Positions 32,277-43,625 of a stretch of DNA of 64,000 bases are shown here, one piece after another. The DNA lies in contig NC_071398.1 of the NCBI RefSeq assembly GCF_022682495.2, positions 85,703,193 to 85,767,192 of the forward strand, given 5' to 3'. A program made the translations under genes and the position numbers. Positions within the stretch are counted from its first letter, which is position 1, and each line of letters opens with the position of its first letter. The notes under the pieces were generated by a model, which worked only from the letters and a program-made list of their open reading frames with translations, did no database searches and was not told the origin of the DNA. This DNA comes from Desmodus rotundus. Its lineage: Eukaryota; Chordata; Mammalia; Chiroptera; Phyllostomidae.

Positions 32277-35099
32277 GTGTATCATTATTTTGTGGGTTTT
32301 CTTTTTTTTTTTTTTTGCATTCATTTGGCATTGCAATAGGAAAGGTATCAAGAGGAAGTGGGACCCGACAAGCCTACCACCAGGGAAGAGTCTATGAGTG
32401 GATTGTGGAGGAGACCATGTAATGCTGTAGCGTCCTGGCTCTACAGGACATAGAGCCGAAACAAAGGTCTGGTCTCTCCCACACTTCCTATTCCACTTTC
32501 CACCAGACTCCTGACTTCAAGGCCAAGTACAGCCCAGAAAACCGGGATGGCACTGACGCAATAGTGGTGATGGTGGGAACATGATCCGATGGAAGAGCAA
32601 AGGGACTCCCAGTCCTTTGGGATGCTGGCTAGAAGTGTCTGTGACCAAGGGAACATGGCAAGGCATGGGCTTGAAAGGTGGCCCAGGTAAGGCCAGTTAA
32701 GCCCTTGGGTGCTGTGCTGAGAAGTGTGACCTTTTCCAGAAAGGTAGTGGGCAGCCCAGTTGAGGGCTTTGGAGCAGAGGTGTGCCTCAGAGAGGTTATT
32801 CGTCGGGCAGATTGGAGGGCAGACCGGAGAAGGCTGGGTCTGGGTCTGCAGAGCCTGGTAGGGGCTGTTCCGTGATGGAAGTGGTGATGCTGGGATCATG
32901 GTCCCAGCAATGGGAACGGATTTCAGGGGCAGTTTCAAGAGCTATGAAGGGACAGCATTAACAGGTCTTGGAGGCCAGTGGGGTATGGAAGCTGGTGAGG
33001 AAGGGATCAGCAATGGTTTGTGCAGGATGGGCTGGAGGGGCGAGAATGACAGAAAGGGGAGAAGACCCTTCAGCACCGATGTGAACTAAGATGGCAGCCG
33101 TGAAGGCGAGGGCGGGCGTTGGGAGTGCCATCAACACCACTTGTGCATGATCCGAGGTGAGGAGTCGGGAAGGAGGAGGCGACTCCCCTTTCTGGCTTGG
33201 AAAATCGGATGACTGGGTAATACTGCCACAGTCCAAGGGAAGGACTTAAACAGGAGGACCAGCCTGATGGGGAGTGGAGCTCAGATTTGGGCATGTTGAG
33301 TTTCAGGTGCCTGTGGGATGTCAGGCGGGGCATTTGGAGTCCAGAGCTCAGGAGGGGCTCTGTGCTGGAAATACGAGCTTGGGAGCTATGTGTTTAGGGG
33401 GTGACAGATGCTGTTCATGGAGTGAGAAAAGGATCAAGGATGAAATCTCACTGTTTTTGGTCTAATTGCCCCAAAGAGCCCATAAATGACACTAAGAAGG
33501 ACAGCTCGAGAGGTAGAAGGAAAACCAGGAAAGGAGACACAGAAATCAGCGGAAGGGTAGGCGGGTGGCTGAGAATCGGACTGGGGACAGTGGGACAGGT
33601 CTAGGCTGCTTTCTGGTCCCCTGGATGTTTTTACGGGAAGGGGAATGTCTGCCCCGCTGCTGTCTGCGGTGGAATGGCAGACCTGATCTGAAACGAGATA
33701 GTCCACAGGTGCCTGGGCTGACATTTCAAAAAAGGAAACTTGAGCCTTATGAAAGCCCCTCCCCAGCCCTCCAGTCAGACATCCTCCCTGCTCCTCACTG
33801 GGATGGAACGTGTGCCCTGGGAGCCCAGAGGGAAGGCAGGACCACGATGGGTGAGGGCAGCAGATGGCTCAGGGCTCAGCACAGCTGTTGGGTAGAGCCT
33901 CCTGCAAGTTTAATGGGGGTGAACAATTGTCGGGGATTTGCTGGGGGAGATCAGAGTGGGGAGATCACAAGCGCAGGCCCCTCACTGGCTGGACCAGTCC
34001 CTTCAGACGTCTGCTGATGGATGTCTGAGTGCACCTGGACAGAGGCCACTTGCTTCACAGCACTCAGGTACACAATAGCCTTGTCCCCGTGCCAGTTCAG
34101 AAATTCCAGCCTTACTTTAAGTTACAGGAATTACCTGCAGACTTTTAGGATGGTGGGGACAGGCCTGTGACCAGCTTCTGGGCCTGTCCAAATCCGAGGG
34201 CAGGTTTTCCTTTGTCCTTCCCAGTGTGACATTTCAGAAAAGTGTGGGGAGGATGCAGAAATTCAGCTCACACTGCCCAACTCAGGGAAATTTGACTCCT
34301 GGACACAGACAAGAAATGCAGACCCGAATTCTAAAAGTTACAGCATCTTTATCTTTTGCTCTTTGCTCTGTGTCAGCATCCCTGTGTCCTCTGCTCTCGG
34401 GCACAGGGAAGGTCCTGACTTGGGTCATCTGTCTGCTTCTCCTTGCCCCTCCTTGCGCACAGGTTCTGGGAAACCTATGGCTGCTTCTTGGAAGCCTGTG
34501 TCCTCCCTTGCTTTCTCTTGCGTCGTTAGTGCAGAATCCAGGATCCACTCACAAAGGGCCGCTGTCTTCATCTCGCTTGTGTGCATGCTCACTTACTTTC
34601 ACATGCTTGCTGGAGTGGTAGACCTCGGGTTCCAAATTAGTTTTTGAGGAATGGCAGCTCCTTGCGGGCCCTTGCTGACCCTGGTGGGGCTTAATTATGG
34701 TACTAAAGTACTACGGTTTATTTAAGTAACAGGTTCATGAGTAGAGGCACATCAGGCATATCCCCAGCAGGCTGGATGCTGGGCGCATCTTCCAGGGTCT
34801 TGGGCCCCTGCTGTTTTCTCTGCCCTAGAAGAGAATTTCCCACCCTCATCCACACTTCCGTGTCCCCTCCCCCTTGGTCCCAGCTGTTCCAAGACCCAAG
34901 GCTTCACTAATGGCCATGATGATGGAACACATCCTAGAGATTAGTGACTCGTGACAGGCGACCTCACTGGTGGTCTCTCCTGTCCGATCTCCACTTTTCC
35001 GCATGGCTGGCTCTGCTTGTCCCATAAGACTAATTTGGGGGCCTCTTCTGTGCTCTCCCTACGATCGCTGGCTTGTCTCTTACAGCGCACATCACATTG

Positions 35100-35985
35100 T
35101 AGGGTTTTTTTAAACTTTAGTTGTATCGAGATACAGTTGGCATACAGGACTGTGTAAATTTGTTTGCTTTGTTTTTATCTGCACCTGGGGACATGCTTAT
35201 TGATTTTAGAGAGAGAGGAAGGGAGGGAGAGACAGAGGGTGAGAAACATCGATGCAAGAGAGAAACCTCGATTGGTTGCCTCCCGAACATGCCCTGTCCG
35301 GGAACCAAACCCACAACCCAGCCAGGGACCCTGACTGGAGGTCAAACCCATGACCTTTTCATTTATGGGATAACGCTCCAACCAGCTGAGCCACACCGGC
35401 CAGGGTAGGACTGTGTAAGTTTAAGGCATACAGCATAACAAAAGGGGACAGCTGAGTGGCACTGAGAACATTCACGTTTCTGTGCAGCCGTCACCACCAT
35501 CCATCTCCAGGACCTCCTCCTTTCCAGCCGAAACGGCGCACTCACTAAACACTGCCCCCCGCGCCCACCCCCCAGCCCTCGGCACCCATCATTCTACTCT
35601 CTCTCTTGTATGGGTTTGACTACTCCAGATGCCTCGCAAAGTGGAATTACATAGAGTTTGTCCTGTTGTGACTGGCTCATTTCACTTAGCATTATGTTCT
35701 CAAGATTTATTCATGACATAGCATGTGTCAGAATTATCTGCCACTTAAAGGCTGGACAATGTTCTGTTGTATGTATACACCCCGGGTGTTTATCCATTCA
35801 TCCGTCCGTGGACACCTGGGTGGTTCCCGCCTTCGGGCTGTTGTGGGTAATGCTGCTGTGAGCACGGGTGTGCAGATGTCCATCCTCGCCCCTGCTTTTA
35901 ATTCTTTTGCATATGGACCCAGAAGTGGAATTGCTGGATCAGATGGTAAGTCTATGTCTAATTTTTTTTTTTTCTAGGAATTACT
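35100..35985 (-). repeat. Old L1 fragment, split by a VES SINE
   Basis: It reads 'TTTAGTTGTATCGAGATACAG' before the SINE. After it come GTGACTGGCTCATTTCACTT, TGTTTATCCATTCATCCGTC, CTGCTGTGAGCACGGGTG and GTGGAATTGCTGGATCAGAT, the order of an L1M 3' region in antisense. Confidence 0.85.
35162..35406 (-). mobile_element. VES SINE inserted in L1
   Basis: Reverse-oriented copy with CACACCGGCCAGGG at its right end. It has a 16-bp target duplication AGGACTGTGTAARTTT (35146-35161 and 35407-35422, one difference). Antisense to VASH2. Confidence 0.94.
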
Positions 35986-36532
35986 GTTCTGACCTTATTG
36001 TGTCCATTTTGAGTCTCTCTCCCCACCAGATGTCCAGAGAAGGGCCCCACAGCCCTGCCCAACAGGCTGTTTGGCCAGGAGATAGTGTAACAAACACTAT
36101 CACTCAGTAAGTGTTTGTTACACTGACTTAAACAGTTAAGGAATGCCCTTATGGCAGCCCCAGAGAACTCGCCCCAGGAAGCAAGAAAGAATTCATGTAA
36201 GAGGACTCAGAAGGATGTGGTTTCACTCCTCACTGCCAGTTAATCACACATGATGAAGTGAAGAGAAAGCAGGAGAAAGCATATTTCTAGAGAGGAGCGC
36301 TCTACGATTAAATTCAGGGCAGAGGACAAGGCTGACCTCAGGCCCGTGGGCTGAGTTCTATGGGCCCCTTTCTTTTAAGGATACCTGGATTAGCACCCCT
36401 TGATTCTGCCTTCATTCTGGTTGCCATTTCTCCCCTGAACGTTGCAGGGGCCTTCAATTCCTGGTCTGCCCCACATACTCCAGCCAGAGTTAATGTCTGA
36501 GAACATCATTCCAATTGAATAAAGAAAACCTT

Positions 36533-36751
36533 ATTTTTTAAAAAAGATGTTATTTATTTTTAGAGAGAGGGGAAGGGAAGGAAAAAGAGGGAGAGAAAAA
36601 TCGATGTGAGAGAGAAACATCGATCAGTTGCCTCTCAAACACACCCTGACCGGGGACCAAACCTGCAACTCAGGCATGTGCCCTGACCAGGAATTGAACT
36701 GGTGACCTTTGCGGGACAATGCCCGACTAACTGAGCCACACTAGTCAGGGC
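36533..36751 (-). mobile_element. VES SINE
   Basis: Reverse-oriented copy: T-rich left end, ATCGATGTGAGAGAGAAACA, GGAATTGAACTGGTGACC and CACACTAGTCAGGGC. No convincing duplication. Antisense to VASH2. Confidence 0.92.
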
Positions 36752-36826
36752 TGCATAAAAACCCCTTTAAAAGCTTGTCATCCCGTGTAGAAAATTGAGG
36801 TAGGAAAAGTACCTTGTTATTATTTT

Positions 36827-38718
36827 TTTAATATATTTTACTGATTGTGCTATTACAGTTGCCCCATTTTCCCCCTTTATTCCACTCCGCCTTGCATACC
36901 CCTTCCCACCCGCATTCCCCTCCCCTGAGTTCATGTCCATGGGTCATATGTATAAGTTCTTTGGCTTCTTTATTTCCCATACCAATCTTAACCTCCCCCT
37001 GTCCATTTTGTACCTACCATTTATGCTACTTATTCCCTGTACCTTTACCCCCTTTCTACCCCTTTGCCTTCCCCGCTGATAACCTTATGTGTGATCTCTA
37101 TTTCTGTGATTCTGTTCCTGTTCTAGTTGTTTGCTTAGTTCTCTTGTGTTTTTTTTAAGGTTTAGTTGTTGATAATTGTGAGTTTGTTGTCATTTTACTG
37201 TTCATATTTTTGATCATCTTTTTCTGAGGTAAGTCCCTTTAACATTTCATATAATAAGGGTTTGGTGATGATGAACTCCTTTAACTTGACCTTACCTGGA
37301 AAGCACTTTATCTGCCCTTCCATTCTAAATGATAGCTTTGCTGGATAGAGCAATCTTGGATGTAGGTCCTTGCCTTTCATGATTTTGAATACTTCTTTCC
37401 AGCCCCTTCTTGCCTGTAAGGCCCTTCTTTTTCTTTTGAGAAATCAGATGATAGTCTTATGGGAACTCCTCTGTAGGTAACTCTCCTTTTCTCTTGCTGC
37501 TTTTAAGATTCTCTCCTTCTCTTTAATCTTGGGTACTGTAACTTTGATATGCCTTGGTATGTGCTTCCTTGGGACTCTGAGATTCCTGGACTTCCTGGAA
37601 GTCTATTTCCTTTGCCAGATGAGGGAAGTTCTTCTTCATTATGTTTTCAAATAAGTTTTCAATTTCTTGCTTTTCCTTTTCTCCTTCTGGCACCCCTATG
37701 ATTTGGATGTTGGAACATTTAAGGTTGTCCTGGAGGTTCCTAAGCCTCTCCTCACTTTTTCGAATTCTTGTTCCTTCATTCTGTTCTAGTTGAATGTTTA
37801 TTTCTTCCTTCTGCTCCAAACCATTGATTTGAGCCCTGGTGTCCTTTCCATCACTGTTGGCTCCCTGTATATATTCCTTTATTTCACTTTTCATAGCCTT
37901 CACTTTTTCCTCTATTTTGTGACCATTCCCACCAATTCTGTGAGCATCCTGATTACCAGTGTTTTGAACTGTGCATCTGACAGGTTGGCTATCTCTTAGT
38001 CTCTTAGTTGTATTTTTTCTGGAGATTTGATCTGTTCTTTCATTTGGTCCACTTGTTTTGTTTTGGCGCGCCTGTTACGTAGTAAGGGGCGGAACCTTAG
38101 GGTTCACCAGGGCGGGGCAACCCACGATGCTGCGCTGTGACGCTGTCTGTGGGGGAGGGGTCCGAGAGGGAATAGTGCTGCTTGCTCAACTCTCCAAGGG
38201 CTTTCAGTCACTTCACCTGCTACCCATAAGCAAATTGGGTCCCTCCGGTGCTGATTCCCAGGTGGGTGGCTTGTGTACGTTCTGGGACCCTGTGGGTCTC
38301 TCCAACGAACTCCCCTGTGAGGCTGGGAGTTTCTCCCGCTGCTGCCTCGACCCCCACAGGTGTTTTCAATCAGTGGTTTGAGGCTTTATTTCCCTGTGCT
38401 GGAACTCTGGGTGGTTCCGTCGGTCTCACTCCCCAGTTGTTCCTCCTGGTTTATCCGCACTCGAATGTGGGACCGCCCGCTTTTGCTGGGCCCTCCAGCC
38501 GCCATCTCGCCACAGGTCCTCACCCCCTGGCTGCCTGTCTCTGCCCCTCCTACTGGTCTGGATGAATGTTTCTTCTGTAACTCCTTGGCTGTTGGCCTTC
38601 CATACAGTTTGATTTTCTGGCTGTTCTGGTTTTTTATTTTTAAATTTGTTGTTGTCCTTCTTCTGGTTGTGCGAGGAGGCACAGTGTGTCTACCTATACC
38701 TCCATTTTGGCCAGAAGT
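36827..38718 (-). mobile_element. HAL1-like (ORF1-only) LINE
   Basis: On the minus strand the element has a GC-rich 5' UTR (from CTTCTGGCCAAAATGGAGG down to about 38,040) and a decayed L1 ORF1 (38,000 to about 37,200). The ORF1 includes RNLQDNLKCSNIQIIGVPEG and the C-terminal LLYPAKLSFRMEGQIK. It then passes directly into a 3' UTR (37,190-36,840) with a T-rich end on the plus strand. No part of an ORF2 reverse transcriptase lies between ORF1 and the 3' UTR. Near-duplicated words CTTGTTATTATTTT (36813) and CTTGCTTATTGTTTT (38719) suggest an eroded target duplication, so about 1.9 kb may be the full element. Antisense to VASH2. Confidence 0.75.
37195..37903 (-). pseudogene. Decayed L1/HAL1 ORF1
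   Basis: L1 ORF1 encodes an RNA-binding chaperone with a coiled coil, an RRM and a C-terminal domain. Here the coiled-coil end (SEERLRNLQDNLK), the RRM start (SNIQIIGVPEGEKEKQEIEN) and the C-terminal domain (HPRLLYPAKLSFRMEG) are readable on the minus strand, but frameshifts and stops separate them near 37,520 and 37,400. Confidence 0.85.
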
Positions 38719-38972
38719 CTTGCTTATTGTTTTGTTTTGTACTTAATACTAAAGAAAATGACAATTTTTTTCTCTTTGTCCCATATTAATCTGGTTTTGG
38801 TGCACCACATAGTAGGTACTCAAAGATATTGAGGGAATCCTTGAAACAGGACTAGTCTGGAAAGATGGGGTGTGGGCCTGCTCAGAGGCAGAGGCACAGA
38901 CTCTCTGACCCCATGGGCCACTTCCCCTTCCTGGGAGTCCAAGCTCTGCGAATTTTCAAGGCCGCCTTCCTC

Positions 38973-38981
38973 TTCCTTGAC
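38973..38981 (+). promoter_or_regulatory. U12-type branch point of VASH2 intron 5
   Basis: TTCCTTGAC matches the U12 branch consensus TTCCTTRAC at every position. The branch adenine (38980) is 15 nt upstream of the last intron base (AG at 38994-38995). A nearer AG (TCAG, 38982-38985) is too close to the branch to be used, and only the second AG restores frame (AT|C TAC CTA). Confidence 0.92.
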
Positions 38982-38995
38982 TCAGATGGTCTAAG

Positions 38996-39377
38996 CTACC
39001 TAACCAACGGACAGCCTTCCATCGAGAGATTCCCCATCAGCTTTAAAACCTACTTCTCAGGAAACTACTTTCACCATGTCGTGCTGGGGATCTATTGCAA
39101 TGGCCGCTATGGCTCGCTGGGCATGAGCCGAAGGGCGGAGCTGATGGACAAGCCGCTGACCTTTCGGACTCTGAGTGACCTTATCTTTGACTTTGAAGAC
39201 TCCTACAAGAAATACCTGCACACAGTCAAGAAGGTCAAGATCGGGCTGTATGTCCCCCATGAACCTCATAGCTTCCAGCCTATTGAGTGGAAGCAGCTGG
39301 TCCTGAATGTCTCAAAGATGTTGAGGGCTGACATAAGGAAGGAGCTGGAGAAATATGCCAGGGACATGAGGATGAAG
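38996..39377 (+). CDS. VASH2: VASH2 coding exon 5 of 7 (residues 166-293, catalytic His and Ser)
   Basis: This is the largest coding exon (382 nt). It runs from YLTNGQPSIERF to ARDMRMK and carries the rest of the catalytic centre: His193 in YFHHVVLG and Ser210 in LGMSRR. It also holds the basic patch KKVKIGLYVPHEPHS thought to contact the tubulin tail. The first base completes Ile166 and the exon ends on a whole codon (ATG AAG|GTAGGT). A T/C-rich tetranucleotide repeat begins about 40 nt into the following intron. Confidence 0.96.
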
Positions 39378-39416
39378 GTAGGTGCTGGGAAGGCAAGTGT
39401 GCGACGCAAGATAACT

Positions 39417-39476
39417 CTGTCTGTCTCTGTCTGTCTCTGTCTGTCTCCGTCTGTCTCCGTCTGTCTCCGTCTCCCC
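39417..39476. repeat. (CTGT/CYGTCT)n microsatellite just after a VASH2 donor
   Basis: Units of CTGTCTCTGT and CTGTCTCCGT repeat about six times starting 40 nt downstream of the exon donor at 39377. Confidence 0.9.
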
Positions 39477-39767
39477 ACTCCCATCTTGTCCCATGCCCCA
39501 CATTTCTGGGATGCTCAAAAGTTTCTTGAGGTTATCTTGCTTGGTAGCCACCCTATTAAAACAAAAAAGATAAGTCACTTGCTATTTGACACGGACAACT
39601 AAAAGTCTCTTCTTCGCATATGTGCTACTTCAAAACCAGAGCCAAAGTCAACTTAGGTGTTACAGTTAAAGCAATGTCTTGGTCCACAGTTCCTTCTCTG
39701 AAATCAATCTAAGATGTTAGTCATTTTATACTAAGGCTCTAGGTTTTTCTTTTTTGTCCTGTTCTGC

Positions 39768-39976
39768 CTTTTTTTAAAAAAGGTTTCATTTATTTGTAGA
39801 GAGAGGAAGGGAAGGAGAAAGAGAGGGAGAGAAACATCAATATGTGATTGCCTCTCTTTCACCCCCTACTGGGGACCTGGCCTGCAACCCAGGCATGTGC
39901 TCTGACTGGGAATTGAACCGGCAAACCTTTCATTCAGAGGCCAGCACTCAATCCACTGAGCCACACCAGCCAGGGC
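39768..39976 (-). mobile_element. VES SINE
   Basis: Reverse-oriented, well-preserved copy: CCCCCTACTGGGGACCTGG, GAATTGAACCGGCAAACC and CACACCAGCCAGGGC. TCTGCCTTT before and TTTGCCTTT after may be its duplication. Antisense to VASH2. Confidence 0.93.
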
Positions 39977-40850
39977 TGATTTGCCTTTGTAAGAGGGTGG
40001 CCAATCATCCTAATTTCCCCGAAAGCAAAGGGTTTCCCAGGCTCTGAGATTTTCGGTACTAAAACCAGGAAAGTCCTGGGCAAACCAGGACGAGTGGGTG
40101 GGCCACCTGGCTTTATAGCCTATTTCAGAGTCACATCATATCTCTGCTCTGCTTGATAAGCAGCAAAGCCCCTTGGCAAAAAATTCTGCTCTGGTACCAT
40201 AGTAGCAAATTAAGGTGCAAGCACTGTGCTGGCTTTATGTTAACTAGACTCAGCCCTTCTTCCTTCTACCATGTCACTTCCAATGTGACATGATGCCTGC
40301 TTGTCCGTGTCCCTTTGGGGCTTGTGGGGTCACTGAGAGAAAGCCTATGCAGACACCGAGGACCACAGGGGAGAGGGATTACCCAAGTTCAGGCTCAGTC
40401 ATGTTTAGCACATGGGCACTTGTCATCTCCACTCTGTGGGACCCAGGATGGAGATTCTTGACACACGGAAACCACTCTGTGCGTGTGGGGACGGAGAGGC
40501 GGAGGGAGGACGAGCTGACTTCTGGGGCAGTGCAGATGGGACGTCGCCCTCACCTGAGGGGAACTCGCTGAATGATCAAGCACAGCCCCAGGAGGCCTGG
40601 GCACTGGGCTGCCATGGGGAGGGGGCACAGTGGAGTCATGTTCCCCCTGGGACACGGTAGCTTTGCTTCTCACCAGTGCACAGGGTGAGAGAGGCATGTT
40701 TGTGTCTCAGACCTTCTCCTGACCTCCTCCTGGAAGTCTCCCAGCTCAGGGCCTTGCCCACTGGGGGACCCTGAGTGGACTGCCCTGCAGGAAGACTCGA
40801 GAATGGGGGCTGCTAGAAACCCGTGTGGTAACTCCTCATGTCGCCTTCAG

Positions 40851-40966
40851 ATCCTGAAACCTGCAAGTGCCCACTCTCCAACCCAAGTAAGAAGCCGAGG
40901 AAAATCCTTGTCCCCCCGAAGGAGACAGGCAAGCCCCCCGAGACGGCTCGGCAGGCGAGACAAGTC
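40851..40966 (+). CDS. VASH2: VASH2 coding exon 6 of 7 (residues 294-332, Arg/Ser-rich tail)
   Basis: This exon encodes the basic, low-complexity C-terminal tail, rich in Arg, Ser and Pro (SRGKSLSPRRRQASPPRRLG). In vasohibins this tail helps microtubule binding. The acceptor is GTCGCCTTCAG| and the donor AAGTC|GTGAGT. The exon has 116 nt and ends in phase 2. Confidence 0.95.
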
Positions 40967-41234
40967 GTGAGTAGCATTTCCTCAAGGCCCAACACACACA
41001 TCTGTGGGGTGTCCTGGCCCAGGGGACAAAGTGTGTCCTGGGCTTGGCATTGGAACCAAACAGTGATCTCTGAGAGGGCCGCCCTCATTCATGGGACATG
41101 TGTTATGGAAAAGGACCCACCATGCACAGCACCCCATTACCCTCACTCTACTGGCAGTCAGCCGTAGACTCAGTGGGAGGGTTAGGCCCCGGACTGTGTG
41201 AGATGGAAAATAGCCCCAACTCCTGGCAGAATAG

Positions 41235-41340
41235 GAGGAACACTGGACTTAGAATTAGGGTGCTGGGTCTGCAGCCAACTCAGCTACTGAGGAGCTATGT
41301 GACCTGAAGCATGTCACCTTCCTGGGTTTAAGTTCTCTTC
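41235..41340 (+). repeat. MIR fragment
   Basis: 'CACTGGACTTAGAATTAGGG' and GAGCTATGTGACCTGAAGC follow the MIR core. Confidence 0.65.
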
Positions 41341-41689
41341 ACCCCTCTCCCCCAATGGGATTGTTGGAATTGATGAACTTTCCTAAAACCTCGTAGCCCT
41401 CTGTACCCAGCAGAAAGTATGGCTGGCCTCTGTGGGTGGTAGCATCAGAAACACCCACAGGCTCACCCTCTACCTCAACTGACTCTGCTCTCCCTTGCTT
41501 TAGCTCTGAGGCTAGTGATTCCACTCCTGCTTCTTAGGTCAAAATGTTTCACTGCGGAAATGACAGGTCGGAGGTGCCGAGGATGCCTAGACTATTTGGG
41601 CCATGATTACCCTGGGAAAAAATAATGCTTTTATTAGTAACAGTGGCATGCTGTATCCCAGGAGGTTCTCACTGTGCTGGGACCCTGTG

Positions 41690-41885
41690 GCACAGTACGT
41701 GGAACGCCAGGGTGAGCCCTTGCTCTGCTGCACATCAGCCTGTGGCCTGGGCAAATCTTTCCGGAGCCTTCATTTCCTCATCCAACTGAGGGATAAAAGT
41801 GCTTTCCCTGCCTATCTCGCCAGGTGTTGTCAGGAGCAAGTTAGAAGGTGTCATGGGAACCATTAGTTAATGATGAACTGCTTTT
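41690..41885 (+). repeat. MIR
   Basis: 'GGCCTGGGCAAATCTTTCCG', TTCATTTCCTCATCCAACTG and TATCTCGCCAGGTGTTGTCA follow MIR in sense. Confidence 0.65.
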
Positions 41886-43474
41886 ACCCACGCATGTTAT
41901 TACTATTACGTCAATGCAGTAGAGTAAGCAGGCTGACGTTTACAATTCACATTCTTCAGTGAAGAAACCAGAACACAAAACCAGTTTGTTACTCGAACTG
42001 AGTCTGTAGCTGTCAGTGGTGGAACAGGGCCAGGACTCCGCTCTCCGGGCTCTGGGAAGGAGGTGGGGGAGGGAGGTGTGGTTCTGTCTTCGGAAGAACA
42101 GGACAGGACAAAGTATTGTCAGCGCCAAGGAAGGGTGTCTGATTGCCTCCATTCCACTTCCCACTGCCGGTCCCAGGGTTCTCCATCTATAGCCAGGATG
42201 GTCTTGGCTGACGTGACCGGAGTCCAGGATTTGAAAGGAGGGAAATGACGAAGTGGGAGAGTTGGGTGGTCCTATAGCAAGGGAAGCTGGAGACCAGGAT
42301 GGTTTCAGCAGAAGTGTGTCCATTTAGGGAGCAGGATGGCTTTAAACCTCTCTCCCATGGCCTCTGACCCTAATCCTGCCCCTGATGCTGACCATCACTA
42401 TTGACCCTTGACCCTGACCATAACCCTAGGTCTCCTTTCTGATTCAAACATCCATTCATTGTTTTCACTAACAAAGTAGCAGTTGTCTCGGAGGACTATG
42501 AACATGTAAACCCTCCCCAGAGGGTCACTTAACATAGAGCGAGTGACCCAGAAATAGGAATCGGATTGCTCATGAAGCAGGGAGAGGGCCTTCTAGTCTG
42601 ATTTATTATCCTTTCTGCCCAGAGAGGGCTGAGGCCTTCCCTTAGGAGCTCCTAATCTTCAGCAAATGTCGAGCAGTCCACAAAGCCTGCTCTGCCCTCT
42701 GGCTCAGGTCCAGAGCAGTCCACCTGGTGGATTTAGGCACAGAGTGAATGGCAGCTGTTGGCTTTGAAGGCGATTCCTGTTGGATCCATTTTACTTGGAC
42801 CCATAAGGACTTTGCAGTGCATGGCATGTTAAGTTTATAGCCAGAAGAAGTTACCTTGGGGGACCGGGGGCGGTAAAGTCAATAAGGTCTTAGAAAGCGG
42901 CTGAGCAGACAACAGTCAGGGTGACAAGCTAGGTGGCGGTGGTGGTTTGAGGAAAGTGGAGGAAGAAGGTGCCTCTGAGTTTGGACTGTGGAATTTGAGG
43001 TGCTTCTTAGGCCTCCAGGAGGAGTGTCCTAGAAGCTGCAGGTCTGGAGTCTGAGGAAGCTGGGGAACAGAGATAATGATATCAGAACTATCTACTTGGA
43101 AGTGACAGTTGAAATGATGCCTGGACAAGTGTTTGAGGAAAGAAAGAAGGGATGGCAAGGCCCTGAGCAGGCCAGAGAGGAAAATCCGAACAGGGGACTG
43201 GAAAGGAACAGTCAGAGAGTGAGGCTGGAGCAGGCGGGTGAAGGGCACATGGGTACCCACAGAGGACAGCTGAGAGGGTCGGAGTCAAGGGAGCAGGGAA
43301 ATGAGGGTCTGAGGTAGATGAGGAGGTAGAAGCAGGTGGACTATCCTGCCGGTAAGGGGGGCTGAGTCACCCGGTGGGAGTGAGGAAGAGAGGGCGGGTT
43401 GTCAGGGTCCGGTGAAGAAAGGGCGGAGGATAGAGAAAAGGGTCCTACAGCCCTGGCCTCAAACTTGAGCAAGC

Positions 43475-43625
43475 AGAGAATTGCCCACAGGGCTTGTGAA
43501 AACACCGCCCGAAGCCTCCCCATGTTTCTGATTCGGCAGATCTGGGTGGCGCCTGAGAACGTGCTGTCCTGACAAGTTCCCAGGTGATGCTGATGGGGCT
43601 GGTCCAGGGATCACGCTTGGAGACC
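43475..43625 (+). repeat. MER5-type MITE fragment
   Basis: 'GTTTCTGATTCGGCAGATCT' and GTTCCCAGGTGATGCTGATG are MER5 marks. The ends are worn. Confidence 0.6.

Larger units (their letters stand above)
31728..38995 (+). other. VASH2 intron 5 (U12-type)
   Basis: 7,268 nt, rich in insertions: VES SINEs at 32,106, 35,162 and 36,533, an old L1 piece (35,100-35,985) and a HAL1-like LINE (36,827-38,718). 32,290-35,100 is unique-looking apart from a poly(T) run at 32,304. No alternative exon is supported. Confidence 0.85.
39378..40850 (+). other. VASH2 intron 6
   Basis: 1,473 nt from GTAGGT to TTCAG. It contains the TCTG repeat and one VES SINE; the rest is unique-looking. Confidence 0.9.

Noticed and set aside
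38865..38995. Apparent N-terminal extension (MGCGPAQRQ...) of the large VASH2 exon
   Set aside because: It is intron 5 sequence including the U12 branch point. The frame happens to stay open up to the acceptor at 38995.
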